DNA from: Lasiosphaeria ovina
Lineage: Eukaryota > Ascomycota > Sordariomycetes > Sordariales > Lasiosphaeriaceae
Direction: 5' to 3'
Length of the DNA: 64,000 nucleotides
Assembly (NCBI GenBank): GCA_033439765.1
Contig: JAULSN010000004.1
Location: forward strand, 5,218,001 to 5,282,000
Shown one piece after another: positions 40,969-50,687 of this stretch. Made by a program: the position numbers and the translations under genes. Numbering within the stretch: the stretch's first letter is position 1; the number at the start of each line of letters is the position of its first letter. Under the pieces are notes generated by a model. That model saw only the letters and a list, made by a program, of their open reading frames with translations, searched no databases and had not been told where the DNA came from.

Positions 40969-41916
40969 TCACTTGCGGCTCTCCCTGATAATCTCCTCGA
41001 CAACATCCAGCTTGGTCATCTTCTTGACGAACCCCTCAAACAAATTACACGGCATAGCAAGCGCCAAGCGCGCCAACAGAACACTCTCACCACTCCAAAC
41101 AACCGGCGGCGGCGGCTTGCCCCTCCAATTCCCCAACAACAACGCCGCCATGTCCTCCGCCCACACGTCAGGCTCGATCCCGCGGTGCACGAGCGCCTGC
41201 TGGCTCATGGCAGCCTCCACCACCTCTCTGGCCGGGGCATACATAGAGCCCGCCGGGAGACTATCGGCAGCCGACGAGTTGACGTTGCTGTTGGCGATCA
41301 GGTTGGTGCGAACGCCGGCCGTCTTGAGGTCGACGACGCGCAGCCCAAACGCCGCCACCTCGAGCCGCAGCGTCTCGGACAGCATGGCCAGCGCGGCCTT
41401 GGACGCGTTGTACACGCCCTGGAACGGCAGCGCCGCGCGCGAGCCCACCGACGTGTGGTTGACGATGAGCGCTTCTTGCCTTCTGCCAGAAGATGGAGAG
41501 ACAGTGGTGGCCCGCAGCAGCAGCGGCAGGAACGCCTGCGTGACGGCCAGCTGCGCCCACACGTTGACGTCGAAGACGGCCTTGGCCGCGTCCAGCGATG
41601 CGTCCGCCACCGGCATCGTGTAGTTGGCCGCCGCGTTGTTGACGAGCATGTCGAGGCCTCTGTCGGGTGGCAGGGCGGCGGAGACGGTCGCGACGGCCGA
41701 TGCGATCGACGGCGCAGACGTCACGTCGAGCGCGAGCGTCGTGATACCCTGCGTGGCAAGCGGTGAAAGCTTGCCGAGGTCCCGCCCTGTCGCGTACACG
41801 TTGTAGCCCGCTTTGTGGAAGGCTACCGCCAGCGCCGCACCCATCCCGCCCGGGGAGCAGCCCGTGATGAGGATTGTGAGGGCTTTTGAGGGAGGTATGG
41901 TTTTCGAGGACGACAT
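40969..41916 (-). CDS. short-chain dehydrogenase (AYR1-like classical SDR)
   Basis: One exon, 315 aa. TGCSPGGMGAALA is the glycine-rich cofactor loop in the TGxxxGxG form, followed by YATGRDLGKL, LDVTSAPS, VNNAAAN (NNAG variant), VNHTSVGSRAALPFQGVYNASKAAL with the Ser and YxxxK catalytic pair, and VVDLKTAGVRTN. The order and the hydrophobic C-terminal tail (LLARLALAMP) resemble fungal 1-acyldihydroxyacetone-phosphate reductases (Ayr1) that reduce lipid precursors at the ER or lipid droplets. The exact substrate is inference. It converges with the hydrolase gene, the two stops being about 115 bp apart. Confidence 0.87.
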   Translation of the reverse strand: MSSSKTIPPSKALTILITGCSPGGMGAALAVAFHKAGYNVYATGRDLGKLSPLATQGITTLALDVTSAPSIASAVATVSAALPPDRGLDMLVNNAAANYTMPVADASLDAAKAVFDVNVWAQLAVTQAFLPLLLRATTVSPSSGRRQEALIVNHTSVGSRAALPFQGVYNASKAALAMLSETLRLEVAAFGLRVVDLKTAGVRTNLIANSNVNSSAADSLPAGSMYAPAREVVEAAMSQQALVHRGIEPDVWAEDMAALLLGNWRGKPPPPVVWSGESVLLARLALAMPCNLFEGFVKKMTKLDVVEEIIRESRK

Positions 41917-43538
41917 GGTGGTTTGTTTCGGTGGTTGTGTTCTCAGAGGAGGGTGATGTCAATGAAGAGTGATGAAGGAGATAATAAACGTGCGGTTGCC
42001 GTCTTCTTATGCAAAGCCGCAATCGTCGAGTATCAAGCCAGAAGTGAGTTCGAGACACTAGCACGAACTTGTGGCAGGCAAATGTCCTCGGACGTCATCT
42101 TGCTACTAGTGAACGAATGCGCATTGTGCTGGCAGCCTGATCAGTTACCCCCTTTTTCACCTTGTGCTGCGGACTTTAATTAGTAATACCACCTCGCATC
42201 GCTGTTTTCGCACATTGGACTCGGTGTTGCGGGTTTAAAGCCTGCGGTGTTGCGGTCTTGGGGTTGCGGACTTGTAGGTTGCGGAGTATTGTCATGTGGA
42301 CTTCCTGCGGAGATTTGTTGTGAGCCATCTTTAGCCTGCTAGCTCGCAACTTGACAAAATTCACTTGCCGCGGGGTGGATATTGTGCCAAGCAAGATGCC
42401 GCAGAATACAACTCTGCCTCTGCTTTGTCCCTGGCTTCTGTGTTAGCTAAGCCAGCTTACCATTGGTGCTGCAAATAATCTTTCCCAGAGCGTGTTCAAA
42501 GAAATACAACCTCTGCCTTGAATTCAATACTATTGAGGTGGCTAACTCAGCCTGACGTAGGGCACCTTGCACAGAGGCACACCTATGTCCACACGTATGC
42601 TAACTAACTCCCTTGCCAAAGTCAGATACCAAGCCAGCATGCAGCCAACAACGTCCCTTCTGCCTCATTTCAGTTATCTGCCTCCCGCTCGCACAGATCC
42701 GAAGCGTCTAAAAAGTCCCGTAGGCCCTCGTAATAGTCGGGTGGGCGTTGCCAAAGTACGGCTTTCCCGACGGCGAGCATGTGTGGCACATTCCGTGATT
42801 GTAGACCATGACGCCAGGATAACGACGAGGTTCGCAGTAGTGGTTGATAACTATGTGATGTCTGTCAAGTGAGACTATGTGGGCAGGTTTAGTGGTGCTG
42901 TGAATGGTTTGATCGTTGAAGTTGGCAGTAGTGGTGTGAGAGTGTTGATGAGACGCATCAAGCCGTTGAGCTGGACCCTCGTCAGGTACTTATACCCTCC
43001 TCATACCACCAAAGTACCTAGTCATAATCACGTAATATGACATTATGGATTTGATCCAAGTCGTAAAATTGCCTCGTTGGGATATTGCAAGACCAGTTAG
43101 CAAACTCTCTGCTCTGGCTCACGTACAAAAGAAGCAGAATGCGAGCTTTACGGGCAAGAAGTAGTTTATTACCAGGTGCATTGGCTAATTTAGTGAGAAA
43201 GGGAACTAAGATGAGGGTTGTTCGAGCGTCTCAAGCATCGTGAAAAATAAGGCAATGTGTTTCTAGTCAAGCTAGGAAAGAGTGTAAAAGAGCCAAGCCA
43301 CTTTTGAAATCAAGGGGATTGATCGCCACCCCATTACGGTAGGTTTGTTGGGAAGGAGAAGACTACATGGGCTGGATTACAATAGATAACCCTTTTACCT
43401 CTACCCCCTTTGTGTCCCCTATCTCCCCAGTTCCACACAGTTCAAAGTCCAAAACAACGCACATCCCCTTCATCGCACCACATTCATCACCTCATGTGCA
43501 ATCCTACTCTGGTACTGGCAACGCGAAAGCACCATGGC
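41917..43538. other. gene-poor region with a short GTTGCGG motif cluster
   Basis: No supported gene. At about 42224-42285 the motif GTTGCGG recurs four times with irregular spacing. The rest is AT-balanced sequence with stops in all frames. It holds the promoter of the SDR gene on its left side. Confidence 0.4.
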
Positions 43539-43754
43539 TCAATACAAGTGGAAAAATGGCCCGATGGTGCCCCACGTATGATTCCCCGTCCCGGAACACG
43601 AGGAGCAGAGACCTCCCGTCCAGTCGTAATAGCCACGCACAGTCGGGTCTCCGCACGAGCCGGCATAGCCGCAAGTCTCGTTATGGATGCTTTGGGTTCC
43701 ATAGATGCTACCACAGTTGCGGCATTTCCATCTCTCAACGAAATGGGAACACAT
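43539..43754 (-). CDS. small cysteine-rich protein, possible zinc-binding
   Basis: 71 aa, no signal peptide. It has pairs CRNC, CSSC and single cysteines in between (CGYAG, CGDPT), with a histidine near the first pair. This is compatible with a small zinc ribbon. Fungal genomes carry many similar short CxxC proteins of unknown function. The minus-strand frame is chosen over the overlapping plus-strand frame because its cysteines are patterned and its length is self-contained. Confidence 0.5.
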   Translation of the reverse strand: MCSHFVERWKCRNCGSIYGTQSIHNETCGYAGSCGDPTVRGYYDWTGGLCSSCSGTGNHTWGTIGPFFHLY

Positions 43755-44058
43755 TCTGACGGTCGAGAGTGTTGGTAACTGGCTTTCCCTGTCTGTCTGG
43801 GTTGGTATTTTATTGTATTTTGTGTAGAGTGTTGACTGTTGACTGCCGAAGATGATGTGCGAGAGCTGAATGACAACGTCTTAGCCGAGTCCTCGAGGAC
43901 TATTTATGCCCCTTTCAGAGCCGGGAGACCCCACAAGAAATGTCACAAACAAACACAATGACGACATGGATGTAATCTGAGCGATTAGGATAAGTCGGCT
44001 AGATGCCAATTCATCTCGCTGGCTCACACATAGTATCAGAACACAACCACGGCCAGCC

Positions 44059-44066
44059 TATATAAA
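44059..44066 (+). promoter_or_regulatory. TATA box
   Basis: TATATAAA about 160 bp upstream of the ATG of the two-exon gene at 44222. It is followed by a CCAAACAAT repeat leader. This supports transcription on the plus strand. Confidence 0.5.
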
Positions 44067-44097
44067 CCCGACCGTACCCCAGAGAGATCCCAATACC

Positions 44098-44151
44098 CCA
44101 AACAATCCAAACAATCCAAACAACCCAAACAACCTAAACGAGCCAAACAAT
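44098..44151 (+). repeat. 9-bp CCAAACAAT repeat in the 5' leader
   Basis: Six 9-bp units, mostly CCAAACAAT or CCAAACAAC with one divergent copy. They are A/C-rich and lie between the TATA box and the ATG, the usual place for unstructured CAA leaders that favour translation. Confidence 0.8.
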
Positions 44152-44221
44152 ACCCTCGAGCAAACACGCGCATTCGACAGCAATCAAGAACACAAACCAT
44201 CACCAACAACGAGCAAACACC

Positions 44222-44589
44222 ATGGACTGGACCTTCGACTACGTCCTGCAGGCGGCAGGACTCCCCGTCACGCCAGACCTGCACGGCATCCCCCTGCTGA
44301 CGGGGCTGGGCAACCTGGCGCTGTGGGAGCGCGGTGCGTGCTGCGGCACCTGGCGCTCAACGGGCTGACGGGCTTCGTAACACACTCCTCCACAGCAGCG
44401 ACGGCGCCGGCGCCGGCGGGCACCGAAGCGGCGAGAGCGTGGCTGCGGCGGCGGGGGTGGGCGATGGGGGTGGTGTCGGGGCGGGTTAGCGCGGCGGTGT
44501 GGGCGCTTGGCATACAAGTACCCCACGACGGGAATCCGCAGGTGATGTGGGACAGCATCATGCACCGGCTGGTGGTGGAGAGCACCTAG
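44222..44589 (+). CDS. small two-exon protein of unknown function
   Basis: Exon 1 44222-44333 and exon 2 44396-44589, with a GT-AG intron of 62 bp (GTGCGT...CTCCACAG), total 306 nt, 101 aa. It starts MDWTFDYVLQAAGLPVTPD and ends with RLVVEST. The middle is Ala/Pro/Thr-rich, then two Arg/Trp stretches (AWLRRRGWAMGV). No signal peptide and no known family. Support comes from the TATA box, the CAA leader, the kept frame and the clean splice site. The short frame that reads through the intron would stop at once. Confidence 0.6.
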
Positions 44590-45032
44590 AGGAGGGGCAG
44601 GTGGCAAATTGGTAACATAATCAGAAGTGATTATGTGAGATTTGGCCCGGAGGTCGAGTTCGATTTCCATTTTGGACGCATTGTATAGCTGAGAGCTGGG
44701 TTATTTGAGTTGGGAGTCTCCGTTTGGGATGAAGTCTCCTTGCTGCAGCGAAACACGAGAGGTTATCTGTCACACAGCATTGTCTGATTTCACTGAGATC
44801 TGATTGTAATTAGCAGCTAATTGCAGTTACTCCGCTAGTAGCCAACCAATCCATCGATCTAAGTGATCCTCCAAATGTCCTCGTAATGGCGAACAGTCGA
44901 GATGCTAGTTACAACTGTGAGCGGTTCATGCGATACAACAAACTGCCTGGGAGCACTACTTACTGAACAAAGAAATCGCTCACAAACACCATTTACATTG
45001 CGACAATATTTCAGTGCATCTCTTCACATTGC
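44590..45032. other. intergenic region
   Basis: Between convergent genes; AT-rich, no exon recognised. Confidence 0.4.
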
Positions 45033-45710
45033 TTAAAGGTGGTTTGCTGCAATCCAAGCACGTGTCAGCAACTCGAAATAGGTCGAGGGCAATCAGGAAA
45101 ACTCACCCCAGACGGGAAACTCGGCAGCTAGCGCGACAAAGTCTTTCGCAACAACCAACTCGGTAGCTCGTGGGAAGGAGCCTTTGGGCAGGAAGATATC
45201 GCGGCGCACTCCGTCAAGGTCGACGTACGAAATCTTGTTGGGCTCGGCAGACTTGGTGCAGTTGTTCTGGGGCTTGACGCGATCGGTGACTGCACCGGGC
45301 GCGACGGCTTGATGCGGGGCTTCGTCGGCAATACGCTTTGAGTCCCAGTCACATTCCCCCCAGCCACACGCCCACGATCCGCCGCATAACTCGTTTCCGG
45401 CAAAGTCCAGGCAGCACAGGAGACTGGGCCCGTCGGCGCCGGGCTGGACACACCGCTTGTGGGGTTCGTCTTCGCAGCTGTCTTCTCCGATATACGTGTA
45501 CAGGTAGTTGCCGCGGTTGCAGCCGATACACTCCATGACGCCGCACCAGGTGCTATAGATCAGGCAGCACGTGTCCATTGGAAGGTCGATACAGCCGGCC
45601 CAGTAAAGGCTAGGGCCGCATTGGGCGCCCTGGTGGAAGACCAGGTCCACTGCCTGGCAGAGGTTGCACAAGAGGGCAGCGATAATAACCAACAGCACTT
45701 TCTGCGACAT
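45033..45710 (-). CDS. secreted cysteine-rich protein, two exons
   Basis: Exon 1 45710-45107 and a short exon 2 45046-45033; total 618 nt, 205 aa. A signal peptide (VLLVIIAALLCNLCQA) is followed by about 18 cysteines in the first 120 residues (CGPSLYWAGCI, DTCCLIYSTWCG, CIGCNRG, LLCCLDF, CGGSWACGWGEC). A cysteine-free C-terminal part follows (SYVDLDGVRRDIFLPKG). The GT-AG intron (GTGAGT...GATTGCAG) changes the end to VWANHL, removing the read-through tail. It is likely an extracellular protein stabilised by disulphides, effector-like in size and composition. No family assigned. Confidence 0.75.
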
Positions 45711-46861
45711 TGTTGTCGGGTTCGATTTGGTGGAGATTTGAAGTGAATTTTGGTGTGCCTTTTTCCGTGTGTTGGTGAAAAAGGGCTAGATCTCGCTCAG
45801 AGGGCAGCCCGGCTTGATGAAATTTCAGCAACCACTGACAGACGGAAAATTTGACCGGAGTGTTGGGCGGCCTGCAAGTGTGGAGCGAGTTTCGTCCAAA
45901 CTGAAGCCAGTCGCGCCTTCCACGCATCCAAGACCCATGGCAACATGACCATGGCTGGACAAAGACTTGGCAAGTACGTTGACCGCTTCAACCGAAATCC
46001 ACGCCACAACGGTCGGCAGTCAGCCACGCAAGGCAATGAACGGAAATCTAGAAAACAAATCGATCAAGCTGCCATTTGCCTCGCCTCAAGGCTCGCCGCC
46101 GATTTTGCCGTCACAAAATATCGAGGCAGCTTTCAGTCGAGATCCGCGGTTCTTGACGAGTCGGCCCGCACTGGACACAATATTGTAGGTGGCCGGATAA
46201 TTTGGTCGGATGGAGGGGAAAACACAAGGCGGTTCTGGAGGGATTCGGGTGGAGAGCAAGACGTGAGAGGCGAAGCTGAGACGCCAGCAAAGCTGACTAC
46301 AGTGCGTACGCAGACTATAATGGATTGGCGCCTTCCACCCAGCGAGGCGGCTCGAGGCGACGACAGACTCTTTCCTCCAATAACACCCGACGAGTGGCAA
46401 TCTTCTACATCCATATTCTCCTTCCTCGCCATCGAACAACAAAGACCGATGGCTGTTGCCTGCATTGTCTGTGTTGCCGGAGAACCCTGTACATTCGGCA
46501 TTCAGGTCGAGTCGAACGAGCACAATACGCGGGAGGAGCACAATGGCGAAAGAGGCTGAGTGGCATTGACGAGGGGGGGGGTATTTTTTGAGCAGGCACG
46601 TCCTGGGACAGGAAAGCGCCGCCTGTTGATGTCTTCTTGACCAAGCAGGAGATACCTTGAGCCTTGTCGAATCGTATGAGGGAGGTGGCCGACCGTGACT
46701 GTTCTTGGTGTTTGACGAGACTGTCTTTTACATCCACAACCTCATCACACAGCAGCTTGCATCGACTGTATTTCCTCCGCCGCAACATCAATTGGGAGTA
46801 CTTCCAAACTCCCCTTGTCATCGTTTTGTCATAGTTAATTCCTCAACCCAATCCGCCCACC
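45711..46861. other. intergenic region
   Basis: Promoters of the divergent flanking genes. A 204-codon plus-strand frame (45945-46559) and a 151-codon minus-strand frame overlap here, but neither has a domain, so I do not call them. A G-run of nine lies at about 46572. Confidence 0.4.
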
Positions 46862-48159
46862 ATGGACGAGCCGCCCGAGGCGTTGTTGCCGCCCATCGAG
46901 GAATTGGTTTCGGAGTTCAACGACCTCCCTCGGCCAGAGAGAAGACCCGATGGCTCGCCCAACCATTGGGTGTTTGGCACTTGCCGTTTGTACCTTGATT
47001 ATGACCCGACAACAGACGTAATCATCGCAGTCAATCCCCAGAGCAATGATGTCAAGATGGACGGACCGGGAAGAATGGTCTCGTGGGAGACAGGATCAGC
47101 CCAGGCTGAAGCCACGGTCCCATATCTGCTGGATGCCTTCCTGGACGACCCCCGGAACATTCAGAACCATCCCCGGCCCTCTGCACCCTGGACCTGGTCC
47201 ACCCTAGACGCCGACAAGGCGCAGGCTGTCCAAGATGTCCTCGAAAAACATGGCGTCAGACCCGAGGTTTGCAAAGTCGGCGTCTGCTCTGAAGAAGAGC
47301 TGGAAGTCTTGGAGAGGGTCCGAGGCAAGGTTTTCCAGAGGTTGTTGGATAATGCGAAAAAGAAACCTAAGCCGAAGTCGCCGGTTGATCCGGGCAATTC
47401 CACGAGATGCCACGGCTGTGGCTTGAAGCGCCAATGCTTTTTTACGCCGCTCATGATGTGCTCACGATGCAACAAGGCCCACTACCACTCGCGGGTTTGT
47501 CAACTGGAGCACTGGACAACCCACAAGCGGGCTTGTGCTATCCACGGCGCCCTAAAACACTTCTACAACAGGGCAGCTAAAGACCCGGATGCTCGCGCAC
47601 TGTTGAAGTCACTGCATCTCGAGTCCTACCCAGTCGACCAGATGCTAACCCTGCAGTAAGCCCCCCACCCCACGCCAGAATGGCGGCCAAAGAAAAGTGT
47701 TGACGCAGTCTCTCCAGCTTACCTCTCCGCCGTCTGGTTCTCGCCGGCCAGGACACCCCGGAGAACCTAGAGCTGCTGTTTGGGCCGCACTACAAACAAG
47801 GCGTCAAGAAAGACCACGAAGACATGCGCATCGAGTGTCTGCTCGATCCGCCGCCTGGCTCTCCATCACACGCGAAGTATGCCACCACAGACGCTGCTTC
47901 GCTTAATGCATCTCCGCGTCCGGCAACGGAGGCTGAACAGAAAATGGTCAAGGAAGTCAGAGATATACAAGAACAGATCCGTAAAAGAAGGGCTAAAGGC
48001 AAACCGCCATCCCAAGAGGACATGTTCGCCATCCTCTGGCCAATCACCGGCCGCAATTGGGAGGCCAAGTATCCAGTCTTCGTTCTGGCGAGGAATACCA
48101 TGGTGGACCCAGGCGTTCTAGCTGATGAATTCCGGGGCTTATCACTATCCTCTGCTTGA
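46862..48159 (+). CDS. MYND-type zinc-finger protein
   Basis: Exon 1 46862-47655 and exon 2 47709-48159 (GT-AG intron, GTAAGC...GACGCAG), total 1245 nt, 414 aa. About residues 180-220 form the MYND finger: CHGCGLKRQ, CSRCNKAHYHSRVCQ, LEHWTTHKRAC, that is CxxC...CxxC...C...H..C. MYND fingers mediate protein-protein contact. The N-terminal half (about 165 aa) is unique, and the C-terminal exon has LELLFGPHYKQGVKKDHED and a Lys/Arg-rich helix. The flanking halves do not match a SET domain, so it is not a SMYD methyltransferase. Likely a nuclear or cytosolic adaptor; the partner is unknown. The splice removes a stop. Confidence 0.88.
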
Positions 48160-49168
48160 TCGAGCTGGCTGGCGAGGGCAGTGCCGAGGATAATTATATT
48201 TATGCTTCATACCATACGGCGCGAGCTATGACGGGTTGGACAAGGTGTCTCTGTCGAGCGATACAATAGCGTCTAGCGAGAATAGCTTTAGTACCTAGTT
48301 ACAATGTTTCTGCTGATCGATCATCGAGATTCGTACAAGGCGTGCTGGCAGTCGTGCGTGCCCAGGTTTGTGCCGTCCAACTAGGTTAAATTGTATACCA
48401 CAAGAATGATCTCTTCGGTTAGGTGAACCGTGTGAAAGCGGCCTTGCGATTAGAGCCGCTTTTCCTACTGCAGCTCATTACACAAAACACAATTATCTTT
48501 TAACGATTTTGAAAAACCCCTAGCACGGCCTTTTTGTTTCAAATTTCAAGCTGCACGGAATTGTAAACACACCGAAGCGGTGAAAAGAAACCACAACATA
48601 ATAACAGCCTGGTTATCTGAGACGAATCTGGGCACACGAAATTTCCTTTTTCGTTCGTAATCCTGAGCTGGGGTGAGCTGTGGCAGATTTGTCCTGAGCT
48701 TTCCCTGATTCTTCCCTGAGCTAGGGTGATCCCATACACCGCCGCCGTACAGTCTCAGAGGCCCCTTTTCAGTCCCCCCCGGCTAAAGTTTCCTATCGAT
48801 GGAAAGCAGATGACGCGTAATCTGTAAGGATAGCTCCTAGGCAACAATTCCAATTACGACGTACACGCGTACTAGGTATACGTATGACTCGTCTCGAAAG
48901 CCCTATTGTCAAAGCTGAGCAGCCCATGCCTTACCAAAAAACCAAAAAAACCAAAACAAACCAAAAGGATCCAATCACACCAATTTCAAACCTATAGCAT
49001 CACTATGCTATGCTACCAGAAGGATGCGGTATGGATGGAGTCGCTGACGACAACGGCAACGTCACCTGTCTGTGCTCTTATCTGGTTGACAAGTCATTTT
49101 CTACTATTAGGGATATATAGGCTGTCATCTTTCATTGACACGGCAGGTTCGGTGCCCATGACACCACC
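48160..49168. other. intergenic region
   Basis: AT-rich, with A-runs at 48935-48965. No gene seen; it separates the convergent ends of the MYND and DUF6594 genes. Confidence 0.45.
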
Positions 49169-49818
49169 CTAGCTTCTCGCCACAAAGACGGTCACAACAG
49201 TCGCAAACCTCCCCAAGATTGAAATGTTAGCAAGGCATTCCAGGTTTTTTCTTTGCAGTTGACACTTACGTTGCCCCAGCCAAGATGAGTTCGATCGTCC
49301 GCGATTTCGTCAGCCTGGACAAGACCGTCAGATAGCAAAGTATAGATGCAGTGATGATGGTGATGCGAGCGGGCATGTCGTCGACGAGATCACAGACGAC
49401 GACGGGCGTGAGGATCAGAGAGGTAATGAGAAGAAGCAGCAAGCCCATCGCTATTCGCCTGATCATTCCGCCCGAATAGATGTAGACGTGGGGGTTGGAT
49501 GAGATTTCGAACCCGGGGTCCTTGATCTGCTGTCGGTGCTTTATCCTTCGAATTTTCGTGGATAGGGCTACCTACCGCTCGAAATCGGCCGTAGAACTGG
49601 ATCAACCTGTCTTCAACCCACTCTTTGAGGTGGCTCATGGCGAAGTCCCTAGAACAAGCGAGGCTCGCTAGGTCACGGTCTCGATCGAGATAGAGCGACT
49701 CCTCCTCACTGAGACAGCCCGTCTCGTCGAGCCAGTTGCGGAGGCTGGTAACGTCTCGAGAGCTCGCACGGCTATAGCTCAATACTTGGCGGCATCGTTC
49801 GAAAAAGGCATCTATAGA

Positions 49819-49823
49819 GATGT
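49819..49823. repeat. target-site duplication, left copy
   Basis: GATGT immediately before the 5' LTR, matched by GATGT at 55358-55362 after the 3' LTR. A 5-bp duplication is the standard product of Copia integrase. Confidence 0.9.
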
Positions 49824-50040
49824 TGTTAGAAAGGCCATACTGGATTTGGCATGGTCTTGAGGGTCCGGGCAGGGGCCGGGCAGGGTGCGCACAGGGCACC
49901 TAATTAGACCGCCTTTTCCACAGGCTCTACACTGGTCCCCGGCCTGCAGGGCGAAGAGCTTTTCTTCCTTCTACACAACGGAATACACACACTTGGAATA
50001 CCCTCTTTTTGACTACTTTTGCATGCTTTGGCTTCTGAAA
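49824..50040 (+). repeat. 5' LTR of the Copia element
   Basis: 217 bp. Differs from the 3' LTR only in GACTAC against GACTGC near the end (a TpA/TpG difference). Many CpA and TpG sites are intact, so it is not RIP-damaged. It would hold the promoter and polyadenylation signals of the element. Confidence 0.95.
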
Positions 50041-50053
50041 GTTATGAGCCCGG
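50041..50053 (+). promoter_or_regulatory. primer-binding site, initiator tRNA-Met anticodon arm
   Basis: GTTATGAGCCCGG starts right after the LTR and is the complement of CCGGGCTCATAAC, the anticodon stem-loop (CAT anticodon) of eukaryotic initiator tRNA-Met. Priming from a cleaved half-tRNA, not from the 3' CCA end, is known for Drosophila copia and several fungal Copia elements. Confidence 0.8.
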
Positions 50054-50141
50054 AAGCTGCATTCCCCAATACAACAACAAACATCTATTGAAGCCTCTAT
50101 ACCGACAGAGCAGTCCACGCGCACCGCGCCCGGAAAACCAC

Positions 50142-50687
50142 ATGACAACAAAAGAGAAGACAGTCGCCCTCGAGGGCTCGGATGACTGGCAGGCTTGGAA
50201 CAACACATTCATCAGCAAGGCCGTTACGGCCGACCTTTGGTCCCTCATCGACCCTACCTCTGAGGACCGCGGGGACTTCCAACAGAAGCCGAAGAAGCCC
50301 TCATTCGCAGTGTTCTCGATGAGCAAGGAAGCGAAGAAGAGGAGGACCCAGGCCGCCGCGAGGGCCGCCTCGGTGACCCGGGGCAACACGCCGGGTGTTG
50401 CTCCGGACCCCGACAACCCGCAACCCGAAATACAGGTCGCTGAACCAACAGCTAACGAAGACCACCTCCCGGCCACATGCCTAGCGGACCTATTAGACAA
50501 GGACAACAAGGTCTACTCACAGAGCCTCGCCCTATATAACACAGACATGAAGGACTACGAGACAGAGCGCAGGGCACTTGCTGCCCTCAAGGACTGGGTG
50601 AATGAGACTGTCTCGGCGTACCTATACATAGTTACGTGCGAGCCCACAGAGACGATCACTAGGTGGTATACAAATCTACAGGTATAG
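50142..50687 (+). CDS. Copia gag region, intact
   Basis: From the ATG at 50142 the frame is open for 181 codons to the first TAG at 50685. It is rich in Lys/Glu/Gln, with DDWQAWNNTFISKAV typical of Copia gag N termini (UBN2-like: W, A and acidic residues), a basic patch (KKRRTQAAARAA) and a helical end (LAALKDWVNETV). Trp and Gln codons are undamaged, in contrast with what follows. It would normally be read as one Gag-Pol frame. An alternative upstream ATG at 50019 overlaps the LTR and primer site. Confidence 0.75.
   Translation: MTTKEKTVALEGSDDWQAWNNTFISKAVTADLWSLIDPTSEDRGDFQQKPKKPSFAVFSMSKEAKKRRTQAAARAASVTRGNTPGVAPDPDNPQPEIQVAEPTANEDHLPATCLADLLDKDNKVYSQSLALYNTDMKDYETERRALAALKDWVNETVSAYLYIVTCEPTETITRWYTNLQV

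Noticed and set aside
42224..42285. GTTGCGG motif cluster as a telomere-like repeat
   Set aside because: Spacing is irregular and it does not match the TTAGGG type of filamentous fungi.
45945..46559. 204-codon plus-strand frame
   Set aside because: No domain, signal or splice support, and a comparable frame overlaps it on the other strand in promoter-like DNA.
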